Positions 1 through 13,123 of a DNA stretch of 64,000 nucleotides are shown here, piece after piece. Below the pieces are notes generated by a model, which saw only the letters and a program-made list of their open reading frames with translations, was not told the origin of the DNA and made no database searches. The position numbers and the translations under genes were made by a program. Source of the DNA: Bolinopsis microptera (taxonomy: Eukaryota; Ctenophora; Tentaculata; Lobata; Bolinopsidae). How positions within the stretch are numbered: position 1 is the first letter of the stretch; every line of letters starts with the position of its first letter. The stretch covers positions 13,177,865 to 13,241,864 of the forward strand of contig NC_087082.1 of the NCBI RefSeq assembly GCF_026151205.1, in the 5' to 3' direction.

Positions 1-101
1 GTGACTGATATTCATAGTCCATTCTAGTTAATATAATGCTATTTATAATTATATTTCTTATAAAATTGGTTACGCTATTTGTAATTTGAAAACTATTGCA
101 G

Positions 102-3100
102 GAAAATAAGAACCATTGATACAAAACTCCGAGATCTCTCAGCTAAGGCGGCACAGTCCAGGATGGACAAGTTCACTAACAGTCTAAATGAACCTTTTGA
201 TGTCCTACCCAAAAAGAAACTTGAAGTTGAAGCCCCTGTGCAAGTTAATCTCATCACTCCTGCTCTCAGCGATGTTACTACATCAGATTTATTGCCCGTA
301 AGCACTTTTCAATACGAATACATAATTAGTTGTTAAAATAGCCTAACTGAGATAATATTGATATAATATCATTGACCGTCAAATGATCAATTTAATCTCT
401 GCGCCGACATTGTGATAATTGATAAAGGGAGCTGTTGTAATGAACAATTTTTTAAATGCCCTGGCCATCTTTAATAAAATCACGGACAACAATACAATTA
501 CTTGTTAACGACAGGTTGTTTATCTAAGCGATGACTCAGCAAGTCAACATAGCTACATTGACCCAAGAGATGAAAAGGATGCTGATTTTCATCCAGCCTC
601 GTCGAGTTCCTCTACTAGTACTTCGGAAACACCGAAAATCACGGTTTCCACTTACCTGAACTGCAGTCTGGATGGTATGGCAGCTGAGTTAGAAAGAAAT
701 TCTGCCGGCTTGGAGTCGACGGCACGCACGTTAACATCATTTTGCAGGGAACTATACAAAGGGGGTCATCTACAGCAGCCATTTGTTGTTCCCCGGTCAA
801 AACTTCAAAGCACATGTAAAAGAGATGGAAAGAAGAGGCTTGAAGCACTGTCAACTCGTTCTCCGTTAGGTTTGTACATATAATGTCTTAACGTTAATCA
901 GCTTAGTTTTTGTCTTTGACTTTTGGACATATTTATTACAAAAAAAAACTTGTAACTTTACTATTAGAATGAGTATGCTATAAATTAAAACTTGTTATTT
1001 TGCAGCAATATTCTTTGACGGAAAGGAGGATAAGAATATAAGGATGAGCCAAAAAGATGAAAAAGGTCACATACGACATAGTGTGGGGAAACGGAGCCAC
1101 TACTCTGTGGTAGAACAGCCTGGTGCGATCCCTCTTGGGATGTTTGTTCCAGAACAATCGACTGGTAAGCATTACTATTATTTAGATTAAACTTCGATTG
1201 AAAGTACGTTTAAAATTGTTCTTCTCCAGATTAGTGGTATAATGAACGGTTTAATGTTACAATTATATGTCTCATTCCTGCATTTTAACGTTGCATCAGA
1301 TTTCCGGAAAGGCTCTGCAGTTACACTGTAACATTTATGCGGATTCTTTGTTGATTACTTAATGTTTATATAGGTAGAGGCATTGCTGTTGGATTGTATG
1401 ACTACTTCCTAAGTCGTGGCATAACCACGGACAATACATTGTGTATAGGTGGAGACAACACTAGTGTTAATTCTGGCTACTTGGTAAGCAAATAACTCAT
1501 TTTTCATTTACGATTAGAAACTTTTTATGTTATAGCTGAGCATTGGACACTATCAAACAGCGACACAACCATTTCGTTCTCATAAAAATGTTGAAATAAA
1601 TCATTTTCAGGGAGGTGCTTTTCGAGAGTTTGAGGTTCTGCTACATCGAGCACTCCAAAGAGCCCTGTGCCTCTTACACCAAGTGGAACTCCCCCTAAGG
1701 AAATTGTACTTTCACTATGGAGGATCGACCAAGGGTGTGTTATTTACTTTAAAATTGAAGCTCTGTAGTCTTTTAGAATAACAGTTCAAAATTTCCACAA
1801 TATTAAACATTCCTTACTGTAACAATTGCAAGGATTTCCTTGATAACTAAACGAATAAATTATAATTGTGATTAATATCATCATCGTTAATTCTTACTTT
1901 CTAATACTTACACTTAAAGTAAAGTATCTATATTATGTATCATTACAGCACCTGGTGACTTTGACGGACCTATGGGGCCTTTCATTATGTCCAACGAACT
2001 TTGGCTGAAACCAGTTAGAGTTTTCAAAACGATCGGTAAAGATTTTCCTCGACTGCCCCAAGAGGTGATATATAATTTAAATTGTTATAACTAATGAATA
2101 ATCTTATTTTTGGATAGTTAGTACGTTTCTAATTTGCTAATAAGATAGTGCTGAACCGTTTTCCAGTTCCATGTTTGTCAACCATTGCGATAATTCTCGA
2201 CGAAATCATAGAGCTCTTCCCAAGCAATATTAAATTAATTGCCATCTTTTTTTCAGACATTGAGTAAGATGTCGAATGATGGCAAGTTGATGTATAAGTA
2301 TTGCATCACTGTCGAGACTGGTTTACACGACGACTTCGTATACAATGCAATCGGAAACTGCTCTACTGCTCGGTGGATTACGTTTGGAGCCAGAATCCTC
2401 CGATTTTACATATCGGGGGATCTTTCCTACAACACCCATATTTCTGAGTGTTTAGAGAGGATGGTGAACTTTATTGTAAATGTATATTACAAGGTACAAA
2501 TCAGAATATAGTGCTGGCACTTGTGAATTGCTTGCTAATTTTTATTGAAATAAATGATTTTAGAATATTGATTGAAACTGTACAGCATATGTTTTCTTTG
2601 TACCAAAGCTGCTCAGAGTTTCTATTAAATCGGACTTAAATAATTACTACTAGCATTTGATGGTTCTAATTCAATAGGTGTTTGCCAACATTAAGATGAG
2701 GAGCAGCTTAACAGACGCCCCAGCCCATATTTTCGATCAGATACGACTCACATGGAAACACTGCGAACCAGCAGAGCGTAAGGTCGTTTTTGAGTCGATA
2801 CAACAGAACGGCTATATGGCTCATCCCGAGAGCGTGATACTCGCCATGCTAGGTATGAATGACAACGAATAGTGAATATTATTTAAAAACTATAATACAT
2901 GAAGTATAAGCCGCTCGTTTCCTTGCCGTGTGATCATCACATTTATGTCTTTATCTGTTATATCTCCAAATAACATCATAGTAATAAGAGTATAATATCA
3001 TCATAGCAGTAAATATTCAACTTATATTCTGTACTTACGTCCGAATTCTTGCAGTTATAAATAAAATTAATAAATGCACAATTGCTCCTAGAATCGCTTG

Positions 3101-3925
3101 AATTTAACACATTATTCAACCCGCAAGATTTTACATCTATAATAGTATAGATATACTATACCTATAGCATATTTTTACCCAGGCGATCACAACAAAGACC
3201 ATCGAGAGAAAGGAATAGGGATTGTAAAGAATATTCGTCAATCAGAGGAGTGGGACAAGCACGTCGAAAGAGAGTCTGGTGTTCAGCGACCTAGACGAAT
3301 CCGACATTTCAAGTCCCCAAAGATATTCTTCGGATGTAAAACATATATGGAGATGGTCAAACTGAAGGTTGTGGTGAGTTTATAGATTATGTATAATGAT
3401 AGCAAAGTCTGGCAAACTAAAAGTGAGAACTCTTCGTGGTCATTCTACTGAACTAGTAGAATGCAGAATTTGTTAACTAATTTGCTTTACCAACTCTGTC
3501 AAATATTCCCATTTACCGGTCAAATAAATAATTTTCCCTTCAATCAGAAAGAGAACGGTCCGGTTCCAAAGAAGATAATCTTCCAAACGTACGACAATGA
3601 GTGGGAGCCAGTAACTTGCCCTCCCCTCATCTCCAAAATGTCAACTGCTGACCTGGAAAAGATAGGGGAAGCCCCCCTGGTTTGTAAGATTCCTTGCCAT
3701 AGTCAATCTGTGGAACACACTGTTGCACTTGTGTCCCACGCTGCTCAACGACGTCGGACTGAAGACACTCAGCTGATGAGTGTCCTTCAGATAGGAGCTG
3801 CACGGAAAGAGTTTTCGGGTAGAGTAACGCACAAGCGGTACAGAACTGAAACAGACTCGACTCCAAAGTCGAAGAAAGTTAAAGATACGCCCTTTAACAG
3901 GGAACTATTTAAGGATTTCGATTAA
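102..3925 (+). CDS. Transposase-like RNase H-fold protein, multi-exon gene (3' part; 5' end outside window)
   Basis: Ten exons fit GT-AG rules and phase: 102-297, 515-869, 1006-1164, 1374-1483, 1611-1734, 1949-2064, 2257-2493, 2678-2852, 3183-3373, 3548-3925 (TAA stop). The start lies upstream; exon 102 begins with a split codon after an acceptor AG. From exon 3 on the protein follows a large family of uncharacterised DDE/RNase H-like transposon proteins known to me from arthropods and cnidarians. Landmarks: FFDGKEDK (family F-DG-KDK), GGDNTSVNSG (family GCDGTSVNTG), CLLHQVELPLRKL (CLLHANELPLRHL), DFDGPMG (FSGPIGK), ARWITFGARILRFY (SRWLTTANRLLRLY), MAHPESVILAML (GHPENILLAM), PCHSQSVEHTVALV (PCHTQAVERCVKLV). 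Both conserved Asp and the late Glu are kept, so activity is not excluded. Exons 1-2 encode a Ser-rich, diverged N-terminal part. Small introns and no frame lesions suggest a host-kept gene, though an intron-bearing transposon copy is possible. No TIRs were seen inside the window. Confidence 0.8.
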
Positions 3926-4559
3926 TAGACTTCAGATTAGTATAATCTATAAACTGAAAGTGGATGGTAATGAATTGTTGATAAATAAGTACTTTTGGAA
4001 AATAGTATTATTTATATTAAAATACTGTAATGAAAATCGAAGTTTTACAAATATATGAATTATGAAAAAAGAAAGTTCTGTTTTTAATTTTGTCATATAA
4101 GTATTAAGTGTTGGCGAAAAAATCATGGTACATTTTGTTGTAAAAAATTGGAACTTCGGTAACGCTAACAGTAATTATGAAATTGCCCTGAAAAATGTGT
4201 TAAAAGTGTCCATTGAGCAAGCTCACCCTCATGAGGAATATTGTTAAATAAGCTTAGGGGCTATTGCAGTGCAAATTGTTTCAAAGCCACTTGTTCAATT
4301 AACCGCAAGTTACATAATCATAACACCCCGTTGGGTCTAATATGGCATGAATTTAACACTAATTGGTAAATGGTAATACCAGGAAAAATAAATTCGTGGG
4401 TTCTGATTAATAGTATCTCATAACATAGTCATAGTATAATTTAGTATTAACTAGTTGCAGTGTTCAATGCAGATCGAAAAATTAAATTCAAAACCAAGTA
4501 GTATGAATATGTCATGGTTTATTCAATATAACAGTAGTAGTACAATATGAATAATAATT
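3926..4559. other. AT-rich spacer downstream of the transposase-like gene
   Basis: No reading frame or RNA gene is recognised. A variant polyadenylation hexamer ATTAAA near 4016 could end the transcript of the gene before it. The spacer ends where the foldback repeat cluster begins. Confidence 0.5.
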
Positions 4560-4730
4560 TAATTTAAAGCGATACGAGCTAAACTGCTGCCCGTAATTAG
4601 GCTTCAAATACTCTAAGGTGAACTCTGCTCCAAGATCTGGTTTTAAAACGGTACGATCTATACTGCTGCCCAAGAGTTAGGTTCCAAATACTCTAAGGTG
4701 AACTATGCTCAAAGATCTGGTTTTAAAACG
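4560..4730 (+). repeat. ~80-90 bp tandem flank unit of the foldback cluster
   Basis: A unit containing GCTGCCC, AAATACTCTAAGGTGAAC and GATCTGGTTTTAAAACGGTAC occurs twice in a row here, again between the two foldback elements (5658-5804) and partly after the second (7008-7080). It is therefore the shared flank of a tandem duplication that includes the whole element. Confidence 0.75.
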
Positions 4731-5657
4731 GTACAATCCGAACAGTGTGACTATAATTTCACAATACAGTATAATATAGTCGCACTGTTCAGAGATTGTA
4801 GCCGGCTTATAACCACTTTCGATACCTAAACGGCTATTAGCCGGTTATAAGCCGGCTATTAGCCGTTTAGGTATCGAAAGTGGTTATAAGCCGGTTATAA
4901 GATATTAACTCAACTTCATCGTACTGAACGATAGTCAGGAGCCGGCTATAAGAAATTCAGCGAAAACGGCTATTAGCCGGTTATAAGCTGGCTATTAGCC
5001 GTTTAGGTATCGAAAGTGGTTATAAGCCGGCTATAAGCCGGCTATAAGATATTAACTTAACTTCATCGTACTGAACTGAGTTAATATCTTATAACCGGCT
5101 TATAGCCGGCTTATAACCACTTTCGATACCTAAACGGCTAATAGCCGGCTTATAACCGGCTAATAGCCGTTTTCACTGAATTTCTTATAGCCGGCTCCTG
5201 ACTATCGTTCAGTACGATGCATAGTTGAGTTAATATCTTATAACCGGCTTATAGCCGGCTTATAACATAACCACTTTTAATACCAAAACGGCTAATAGCA
5301 GGCTTATAACCGGCTAATAGCCGTCGCTCAACAACAAATGTAAGCGGCTACTATCCGGCTATAAGCCGGCTTATAGCCGGCTTATAACCACTTTTAATAC
5401 CAAAACGGCTAATAGCAGGCTTATAACCGGCTAATAGCCGTCGCTCAACATCAAATGTAAGCGGCTACTAACCGGCTATAAGCCGGCTTATAGCCGACTA
5501 TAAAAATTGTAGCCGGCTATAAGCCGGCTTATAGCCGGTTAGTAGCCGCTTACATTTGTTGTTGAGCGACGGCTATAGTAGTAGCCGGCTTATAGCCGGT
5601 CGGTGATCTACCAACTGGCCAAATAATTATAGTCACACTGTTCGGAGATTGTAAAAC
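4731..5657. mobile_element. Foldback/TIR element, copy 1 (AGCCGGCTTATA palindromes)
   Basis: Terminal inverted repeats are readable: the left end at 4731-4758 holds GAACAGTGTGACTATAATT and the right end at 5625-5657 holds its complement. The interior is packed with short GC palindromes of the type AGCCGGCT joined by TATA or TTATAA, so almost every stretch pairs with another. A big inverted repeat is centred near 5075 (arms about 4905-5070 and 5080-5245). A small hairpin at 4731-4799 repeats the TIR sequence inverted just inside the left end. There is no coding capacity, so it must be non-autonomous. No superfamily is assigned. Confidence 0.75.
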
Positions 5658-5804
5658 GTCTGACCGAGAATTAGGTTTAAAATACTCTAAGGTGAACCTT
5701 TCTCCGAGATCTGGTTTTAAAACGGTACGATCTATACTGCTGCCCAAGAGTTAGGTTCCAAATACTCTAAGGTGAACTATGCTCAAAGATCTGGTTTTAA
5801 AACG

Positions 5805-7007
5805 GTACAATCCGAACAGTGTGACTATAATTTCACAATACAGTATAATATAGTCGCACTGTTCAGAGATTGTAGCCGGCTTATAACCACTTTCGATACC
5901 TAAACGGCTATTAGCCGGTTATAAGCCGGCTATTAGCCGTTTAGGTATCGAAAGTGGTTATAAGCCGGCTATAAGCCGGCTATAAGCCGGTTATAAGATA
6001 TTAACTCAACTTCATCGTACTGAACGATAGTCAGGAGCCGGCTATAAGAAATTCAGCGAAAACGGCTATTAGCCGGTTATAAGCTGGCTATTAGCCGTTT
6101 AGGTATCGAAAGTGGTTATAAGCCGGCTATAAGCCGGCTATAAGCCGGTTATAAGATATTAACTCAACTTCATCGTACTGAACGATAGTCAGGAGCCGGC
6201 TATAAGAAATTCAGCGAAAACGGCTATTAGCCGGTTATAAGCTGGCTATTAGCCGTTTAGGTATCGAAAGTGGTTATAAGCCGGCTATAAGCCGGCTATA
6301 AGATATTAACTCAACTTCATCGTACTGAACGATAGTCAGGAGCCGGCTATAAGAAATTCAGCGAAAACGGCTATTAGCCGGTTATAAGCTGGCTATTAGC
6401 CGTTTAGGTATCGAAAGTGGTTATAAGCCGGCTATAAGCCGGCTATAAGATATTAACTTAACTTCATCGTACTGAACTGAGTTAATATCTTATAACCGGC
6501 TTATAACCACTTTCGATACCTAAACGGCTAATAGCAGGCTTATAACTGGCTAATAGCCGTTTTCACTGAATTTCTTATAGCCGGCTCCTGGCTATCGTTC
6601 AGTACGATGCATAGTTGAGTTAATATCTTATAACCGGCTTATAGCCGGCTTATAACATAACCACTTTTAATACCAAAACGGCTAATAGCAGGCTTATAAC
6701 CGGCTAATAGCCGTCGCTCAACAACAAATGTAAGCGGCTACTAACCGGCTATTAGCCGGCTTATAGCCGGCTTATAACCACTTTTAATACCAAAACGGCT
6801 AATAGCAGGCTTATTACCGGCTAATAGCCGTCGCTCAACATCAAATGTAAGCGGCTACTAACCGGCTACTAACCCGGCTTATAGCCGGCTATAAAAATTG
6901 TAGCCGGCTATAAGCCGGCTTATAGCCGGTTAGTAGCCGGCTTATAGCCGGTCGGTGATCTACCAACTGGCCAAATAATTATAGTCACACTGTTCGGAGA
7001 TTGTAAA
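5805..7007. mobile_element. Foldback/TIR element, copy 2 (expanded)
   Basis: Same TIRs as copy 1: left at 5805-5832, right at 6977-7007. The element is about 280 bp longer because an inner module opening with GATATTAACT and CATCGTACTGAACGATAG recurs at about 5996, 6155, 6302 and 6449, i.e. every ~147-159 bp, against two starts in copy 1. Copies 1 and 2 with their flanks form a ~1.08 kb direct tandem duplication (start of one to start of the next), later changed by module gain. No coding frame. Confidence 0.75.
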
Positions 7008-7010
7008 ACG

Positions 7011-10000
7011 TCTGACCGAGAATTAGGTTTAAAATACTCTAAGGTGAACCTTTCTCCGAGATCTGGTTTTAAAACGGTACGAGATAAATTTCCGAGGTAA
7101 ATTGTAAACTTGGGCTTCTAGCATCCAACTATGAACTAAAGTCCGTTTAAATAAAGTCCGACAAGGTAGTATGTAGTATTATTGATTATATTAAATGTAC
7201 AACTACAAGCTACAATTTGCTCAGGGTTAACATCTAATATTTTGGTCTTTCACTGTTCCAACAGCTACCCCGACCAATTTACCTCAATACGCATTGTACC
7301 AATTGATCCTCAGGGCTATAAGTTAGTTAAAGGTGTTATCACGTGATCTCGGTCACATGACTGCTAGTAAGACGCACCTTAGCTGCTCGAAGGGGGCAAT
7401 TAGAATACTGTACTCGCACAATTGCACATATGCTCAATACTGGATCGTCGACCACATTTCTTAATATGGTTAAATTGGCCATAGATATTATTGTTTACTC
7501 AATTGATATTATTGTTATTTCCAGAACAATGACTGGTCCATTTTCGATAAAACTTTCGCCATCTGAACTGTCATAATGTAAGCTTTACAACGGTACCAAT
7601 TCCATAAATACGATTAAAAAACCATCCACCCTAACATGCCCCTTTTCAAGGTCATCGTGAGAACGTTGAGATTATCAGCAGGCGTTGGTAACTTAGACTG
7701 AGATGGGGAACTACTGCCACTGGTGGAACCAGAGTGGTCACTCCAACTAGCAGAAATAAAGCTCATCGTTGAAAACTCACCGTGTTATACAGACAAACGA
7801 GATACAGCAAGTGAGAATTGGGAAGTTGTGGCAATATAATATAATCTTATGTTCAGGAAGTTTTAGTGTAATTTGGAGCAGTTAAGGGATGAGGCCACGT
7901 TGCCGCTTAAAGTTATTAATTTATAACGTTAAGCATGTTCATATAAGCTATGGAGTTCACCATTTGAGGAAAAAACGAGCGGAAAGATAGAGCTGGGACT
8001 AATTAAAAGTTGTATCATAACGTACTCATTTAATTACAGTCCTTTTTTGGCAAGATTCCAGTGTCACAACGATTCTTTTGAAAAAAAAAGTGATCGTACT
8101 AAATACTAAAGACCCGATTTTACATGATTTCAAGAATGAAAATCCTTAAAATCGGAGGTTTTTGTAAAATAACGTTCGTGTAAGATCGTTCAGCCCTTCG
8201 TTTCTATGATATACAAAAATGCACGAGCTTCCATACTTAAAAGTGCTGACATTAGACATACACTAAACAGGGATTTGTAATGAGGGATGAAATCTGGACT
8301 GAAGTTATACAAAATGGAGATATCCTGCAACATCAGGGCTTGTAAATCGAGATTACGTGATTTGTTATCTACCTATCTGAATTCTTGGCCATTATTAACA
8401 ACGCATAAAAGCCGCATCTGCTTTCTTTAGCGAGATGCGACCGCCAGATTTAACTAAGCCAGCTGAATTATTCAACAGGTAAGTCTTATATTATCAAGCC
8501 AAGGGCAACTTTCCCGACTACCAAGTCGAGGGACAGACCACAGCAATGTTAGTTAATCTTGATCTGGTCGAGATCATAGCAATTATAATCTTCCTTTAAC
8601 TTTAATAATTGCTCCGTACAGTAAAGTAAGAGGGTTATAAGAATTACACTAAAACACAGATCTTGTTATTCCGCAGCTAGATGAGCTAAATAATGTAATA
8701 AATGCGCCCCGATGACGTTAAACAAAAGTCTAAAGTGACCTGGACCTGTCTCTTGGACTATCCCCGACAGAAAATCACGTTGGAGGAAAGGTGGCAGCAA
8801 CTAAGAACAAGGTGAAGGTTAAGCGAAAAGTTAATCGTAACGACCATTTAACTAATTAACTTATTAACTAATTAACGAGCTCAACGTTGTGAAGTTGCTA
8901 ATTTCCAGTATATTGAATCAGGATCAGTGCCATGAAACTGTGAGGTTTAAAGTTTTTGTTGTAATGATATAGTGTCAAAACGCTTTCAGGGTGTTCCATG
9001 GCCAATCAGTCTGTTCGTAATTTGATGTAATGAACTGGGCAAGAGTTAAGTCCTGGTGGGATCTAAAGGGGTCAGCAAAAAAGTATTTCACGTAGAGAAA
9101 TAGGGACAAAATTATTAAACGAATGATTGCAGGTGGAATAATTTCAAAATTAAATAATTTTAGTCGCTTGATTAGTTGTTAGATGAGTACTCCTAAAAAG
9201 TATTACTAATCTGGTTCTTAAAAAGTTAACTAAGCTGAACTACCCTTGATTTGGTGAACTAACCTTGATATGGTGAACTTGCCAACTTTTCGATCCATGA
9301 CAGAGCGAGGTTTCAATTGTGTTTCATCTCTGCAGTCAAATTTACGCATGAATCATATGTTATATAATTGAATAGTGAATATTTTCATCGAAATTCTTCA
9401 AATCTTTATCATAAGCAAGTCATTATAATATGTACAATTGTGACATTGTATTTAACAGTCTTACACCCTTTTTTCCTAACCCGTAAGGGCCGAGAGGTCT
9501 TTACTGAAAGATCTCGTTGATCTAAATTCGGTAAAATTGTATTATGAAAATGATTTTCATGAGGCCATGTGCAGGTCTAAACAAATGTTTTTTAATGTTT
9601 CGAGTTGTCAGCACGATTAAATCTTTAAGTAGATTTTATAGGTTAGGAAACACTTAAGCGCATACTCTTCAGTTTGCTATACAAATCGCTTTAAAGAAAT
9701 TCATGTTCTTAGACCTGTCCAAACAACTTGAAATTAAAAACTGGTCTATAAACAATGCAGATTTGAGACAACTAGCTGTCAGATACATCTATATTATATT
9801 TTAAACTTGACGAAATCCCCCCAGCAACGGGGACCCAGACATAGAAAAAAGACGCCTCTGGCGTGACCGATTTCTGCTCGCAAATGGAGTTGAAACCTAG
9901 CCATTTTTAGCAGGGTTGTAAAAAAGGAAAGGAATAGAATATAGCATTCTTAGAATTTTGATTAAGGCTTTAGATTTTCTATAATTAACGTCGGAAGTGA

Positions 10001-10743
10001 GGTAAAATAAACGTTAGAATAATGGCGTTATTTTAGCAAAGGAATTACCTGCGTCATTGCTTAGCAACATCAAGAGATTGCACGTGCGCGAGCAACCACA
10101 GATTAGCAACGCACGTTGCCATGCTTTGTGATAAATCATGACTAGCTCACATTTACGCTCAAGATTATTACTAAGTTACTATTCATAACATTGGTTGTGA
10201 TTGATATTTTTTGATGCAGTAAAAAGTATATTCGTTTAGGAAATCATATCCGAATACTTACAACGTAGTCGTCATTGTCAAATAAAATCCATACTTTCTA
10301 CATACAGAGCTTAGAGCTAAATTATGGTGAAGATATTAGAGAAATGTAAACATAAATGAATTTTTAAATTTCCTTGAACAAAGCTTTCGACTAGCGGGTT
10401 TCTAGTATAATATAAGGCAACCAAGTAGAGTCGGCTGTAAATTTAAACCGAGGTTTAAACTTTTTAAATTAAAACATAAGACGGGTATAGAGAAGGGTAC
10501 CAATCATTGAAATTAAGATGGCGAGCAGTCCGTCGAACGGCACGTCACAGTGTCACAATTAAAGATGGCGTTTACTACGATAGGGCATATTCTACTCAGC
10601 CATCTACCTAACACTGGAACGTATCTCACCAAAATATAGATACAATTTCGCGAGATATGCCACTTGTAAGTCGTTGGAGTGACCCTCTAAGAGAGTTACA
10701 TTATTTTTATAACTTTACTGTAGACCTGAAAATTGCCGGATCC
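7011..10743. other. Long non-coding stretch, nothing recognised
   Basis: No reading frame over 60 codons is present on either strand and I recognised no exon, RNA gene or transposon end. Composition is ordinary AT-rich. Single short exons cannot be excluded by eye. Confidence 0.5.
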
Positions 10744-10945
10744 TCAATCAAACGTATAATATAATATATAGATATATATAATATAGAAACATATTATTAC
10801 AACATAAAATAATTTATGACAACATATGACAACATAAAATAATTTATGACAGCATTTGACAACATATAACATGTTACAACAAAATATTACAACATTCAAT
10901 AGCATATAAAGATATAACAAAATGTTACAACATAAAACAATATAT
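10744..10945. repeat. Degenerate AT-rich tandem repeat (ACAACAT/AAATAATTTATGAC)
   Basis: Runs of ACAACATA and ATAATTTATGACA recur with drift over about 150 bp. The open frame on the minus strand across it is low-complexity and is not a gene. Confidence 0.6.
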
Positions 10946-11285
10946 CGATAAAACGTGAAAGTTCCCTGGCATGCAGATGAAACCAACAAAGCTTGAACAC
11001 AGTTCAAATTTAAGCACATTTAATGTGATTAGCAGTATTAAACAGTTAAACGTTTCAATGCAGCAACTTAAAAGCTTTATGAAAGGAAACCTGAATAATA
11101 GCTTTAATTTAAAATTAACGCCTCAGAGCGTCTAATAATTTTGAAATCGACCGTTAAGGCATTAATAACGGATGGATACGGAAATTGTGGTAAAATTTGT
11201 ACTATATTGCGAAATTGTGGTAGATCGTAAACACGTTCTCACGTTAGTCCGCATCATACACACGCTGAAACCTTTAAACGAACAG

Positions 11286-11882
11286 AGGAGGAGGAGGAGG
11301 AGGAGGAGGAGGAGGAGGAGGAGGAGGAGGAGGAGGAGGAGGAGGAGGAGGAGGAGGAGGAGGAGGAGGAGGAGGAGGAGGAGGAGGAGGAGGAGGAGGA
11401 GGAGGAGGAGGAGGAGGAGGAGGAGGAGGAGGAGGAGGAGGAGGAGGAGGAGGAGGAGGAGGAGGAGGAGGAGGAGGAGGAGGAGGAGGAGGAGGAGGAG
11501 GAGGAGGAGGAGGAGGAGGAGGAGGAGGAGGAGGAGGAGGAGGAGGAGGAGGAGGAGGAGGAGGAGGAGGAGGAGGAGGAGGAGGAGGAGGAGGAGGAGG
11601 AGGAGGAGGAGGAGGAGGAGGAGGAGGAGGAGGAGGAGGAGGAGGAGGAGGAGGAGGAGGAGGAGGAGGAGGAGGAGGAGGAGGAGGAGGAGGAGGAGGA
11701 GGAGGAGGAGGAGGAGGAGGAGGAGGAGGAGGAGGAGGAGGAGGAGGAGGAGGAGGAGGAGGAGGAGGAGGAGGAGGAGGAGGAGGAGGAGGAGGAGGAG
11801 GAGGAGGAGGAGGAGGAGGAGGAGGAGGAGGAGGAGGAGGGGGAGGAGGAGGAGGAGGAGGAGGAGGAGGAGGAGGAGGAGA
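11286..11882. repeat. (GGA)n microsatellite, about 199 units
   Basis: Nearly perfect GGA repeat of about 597 bp with a single visible change (GGA to GGG) near 11841. The open frames through it (poly-Arg on plus, poly-Ser on minus) are artefacts of the repeat. One strand is pure purine, so triplex or G-quadruplex-like structure is possible. Confidence 0.98.
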
Positions 11883-13123
11883 GTAAACCGTCCAAGTTAA
11901 GAAGACAAGTTAAACATCCTTTACAGATAAACTAAATAACCTTTTATCAAAAAATAACAACAAATAGCAAAAATGAAAAAAAACAACAAAATCGTCTTTT
12001 GTTACTCCAGCAAAAGCTCCTGCTAAAACAAACTTTTCGTATCACTTATATGTTTTAAACAAATCCCCCTCCAAGCAAAGATATTAATAAGAATAATCAG
12101 CAATCAGCAATGCTCTATAATATACGCTATCACTTAATGATATCTTACATCAGTTTGAGTTCTGCATCTTGAAAGAGTTAAGTGAGCATCTGCACCATCG
12201 TCCATCACAAGATCACATATATTTAAAACTACAGTGTGAGTGAAAGGCCAAGAAATATAGTCAGATCAGGGCGAGTAAAAACAACATTTATGAGATTATA
12301 TTATTTTCTGCTATTCAACTGGTTTCTAGTCTCAGTATATAATCATTGTCTATGAAAATCGTCATATTTATATTATTAGTATAAAGCAACTTGTGACAAC
12401 GAGATCTTTCCATGGTGAAAAATAAAAGGAAAAAATCAAAAGCCCAAGTTTAAGATGAACGAGATGATTCCCTTTCTTAGCATAGGTACGCAACGAACAA
12501 ATTTTATATTTTTAGAATCTATGTACCCTGTATAATGTATATCAACAATATTTATCCTATTAAACGTTTTGCATTTTCATAGTAGACAAAATTAGGCTTC
12601 CTAAAGAATCTATACTAAATATTAGGTTAATAAGGCCAAGAATGTCTTAAACCAAATATGCACAAAACTGTACAATAACTGAATTTCGGGTTTGTGACCC
12701 ACAATTTACAATTAGCAGAGTTTATTCATGTACTTGAACCTCCGCAAAAGTTTGACCATTTAGATATCCTCGGATAGTTAGTATCTTTAAATTGTATTTC
12801 TTCTGGTGCATACGGTGGATTTCTGTCAAGAGCTTGTCACCATTTGGAGCCATCATAATCTTAATTCTTATCTTTAACTAAATTTACTTTGTTTTCAGAG
12901 AAGAAGAATATCCGCTTTGCAGAGGTTGATTTTTCGTTCATACATTGTATGGGTAAAAACGAGTATTTGTTGCATCCTGAAAATTAAAGTTTTTAGGTGA
13001 ACTATTACAAGGTGAGCAGAATTGATATAGTGAGAAGTAGTATAGTCAGAATTCAGATGCAGAGATGAAAGAATGGTGAGAGCAGTAGGCTTATCTTATA
13101 AACCTACCTTATAATCTGCTCCT
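11883..13123. other. Non-coding stretch downstream of the kringle-7TM receptor gene
   Basis: No gene is recognised. It holds the presumptive 3' UTR of the minus-strand receptor gene. A TTTATT at 12721 reads as AATAAA on the minus strand and is a candidate polyadenylation signal. Confidence 0.45.

Noticed and set aside
11172-11900. Long plus-strand frame of poly-Arg and minus-strand frame of poly-Ser
   Set aside because: Pure translation of the GGA microsatellite; no flanking coding sequence or splice support.
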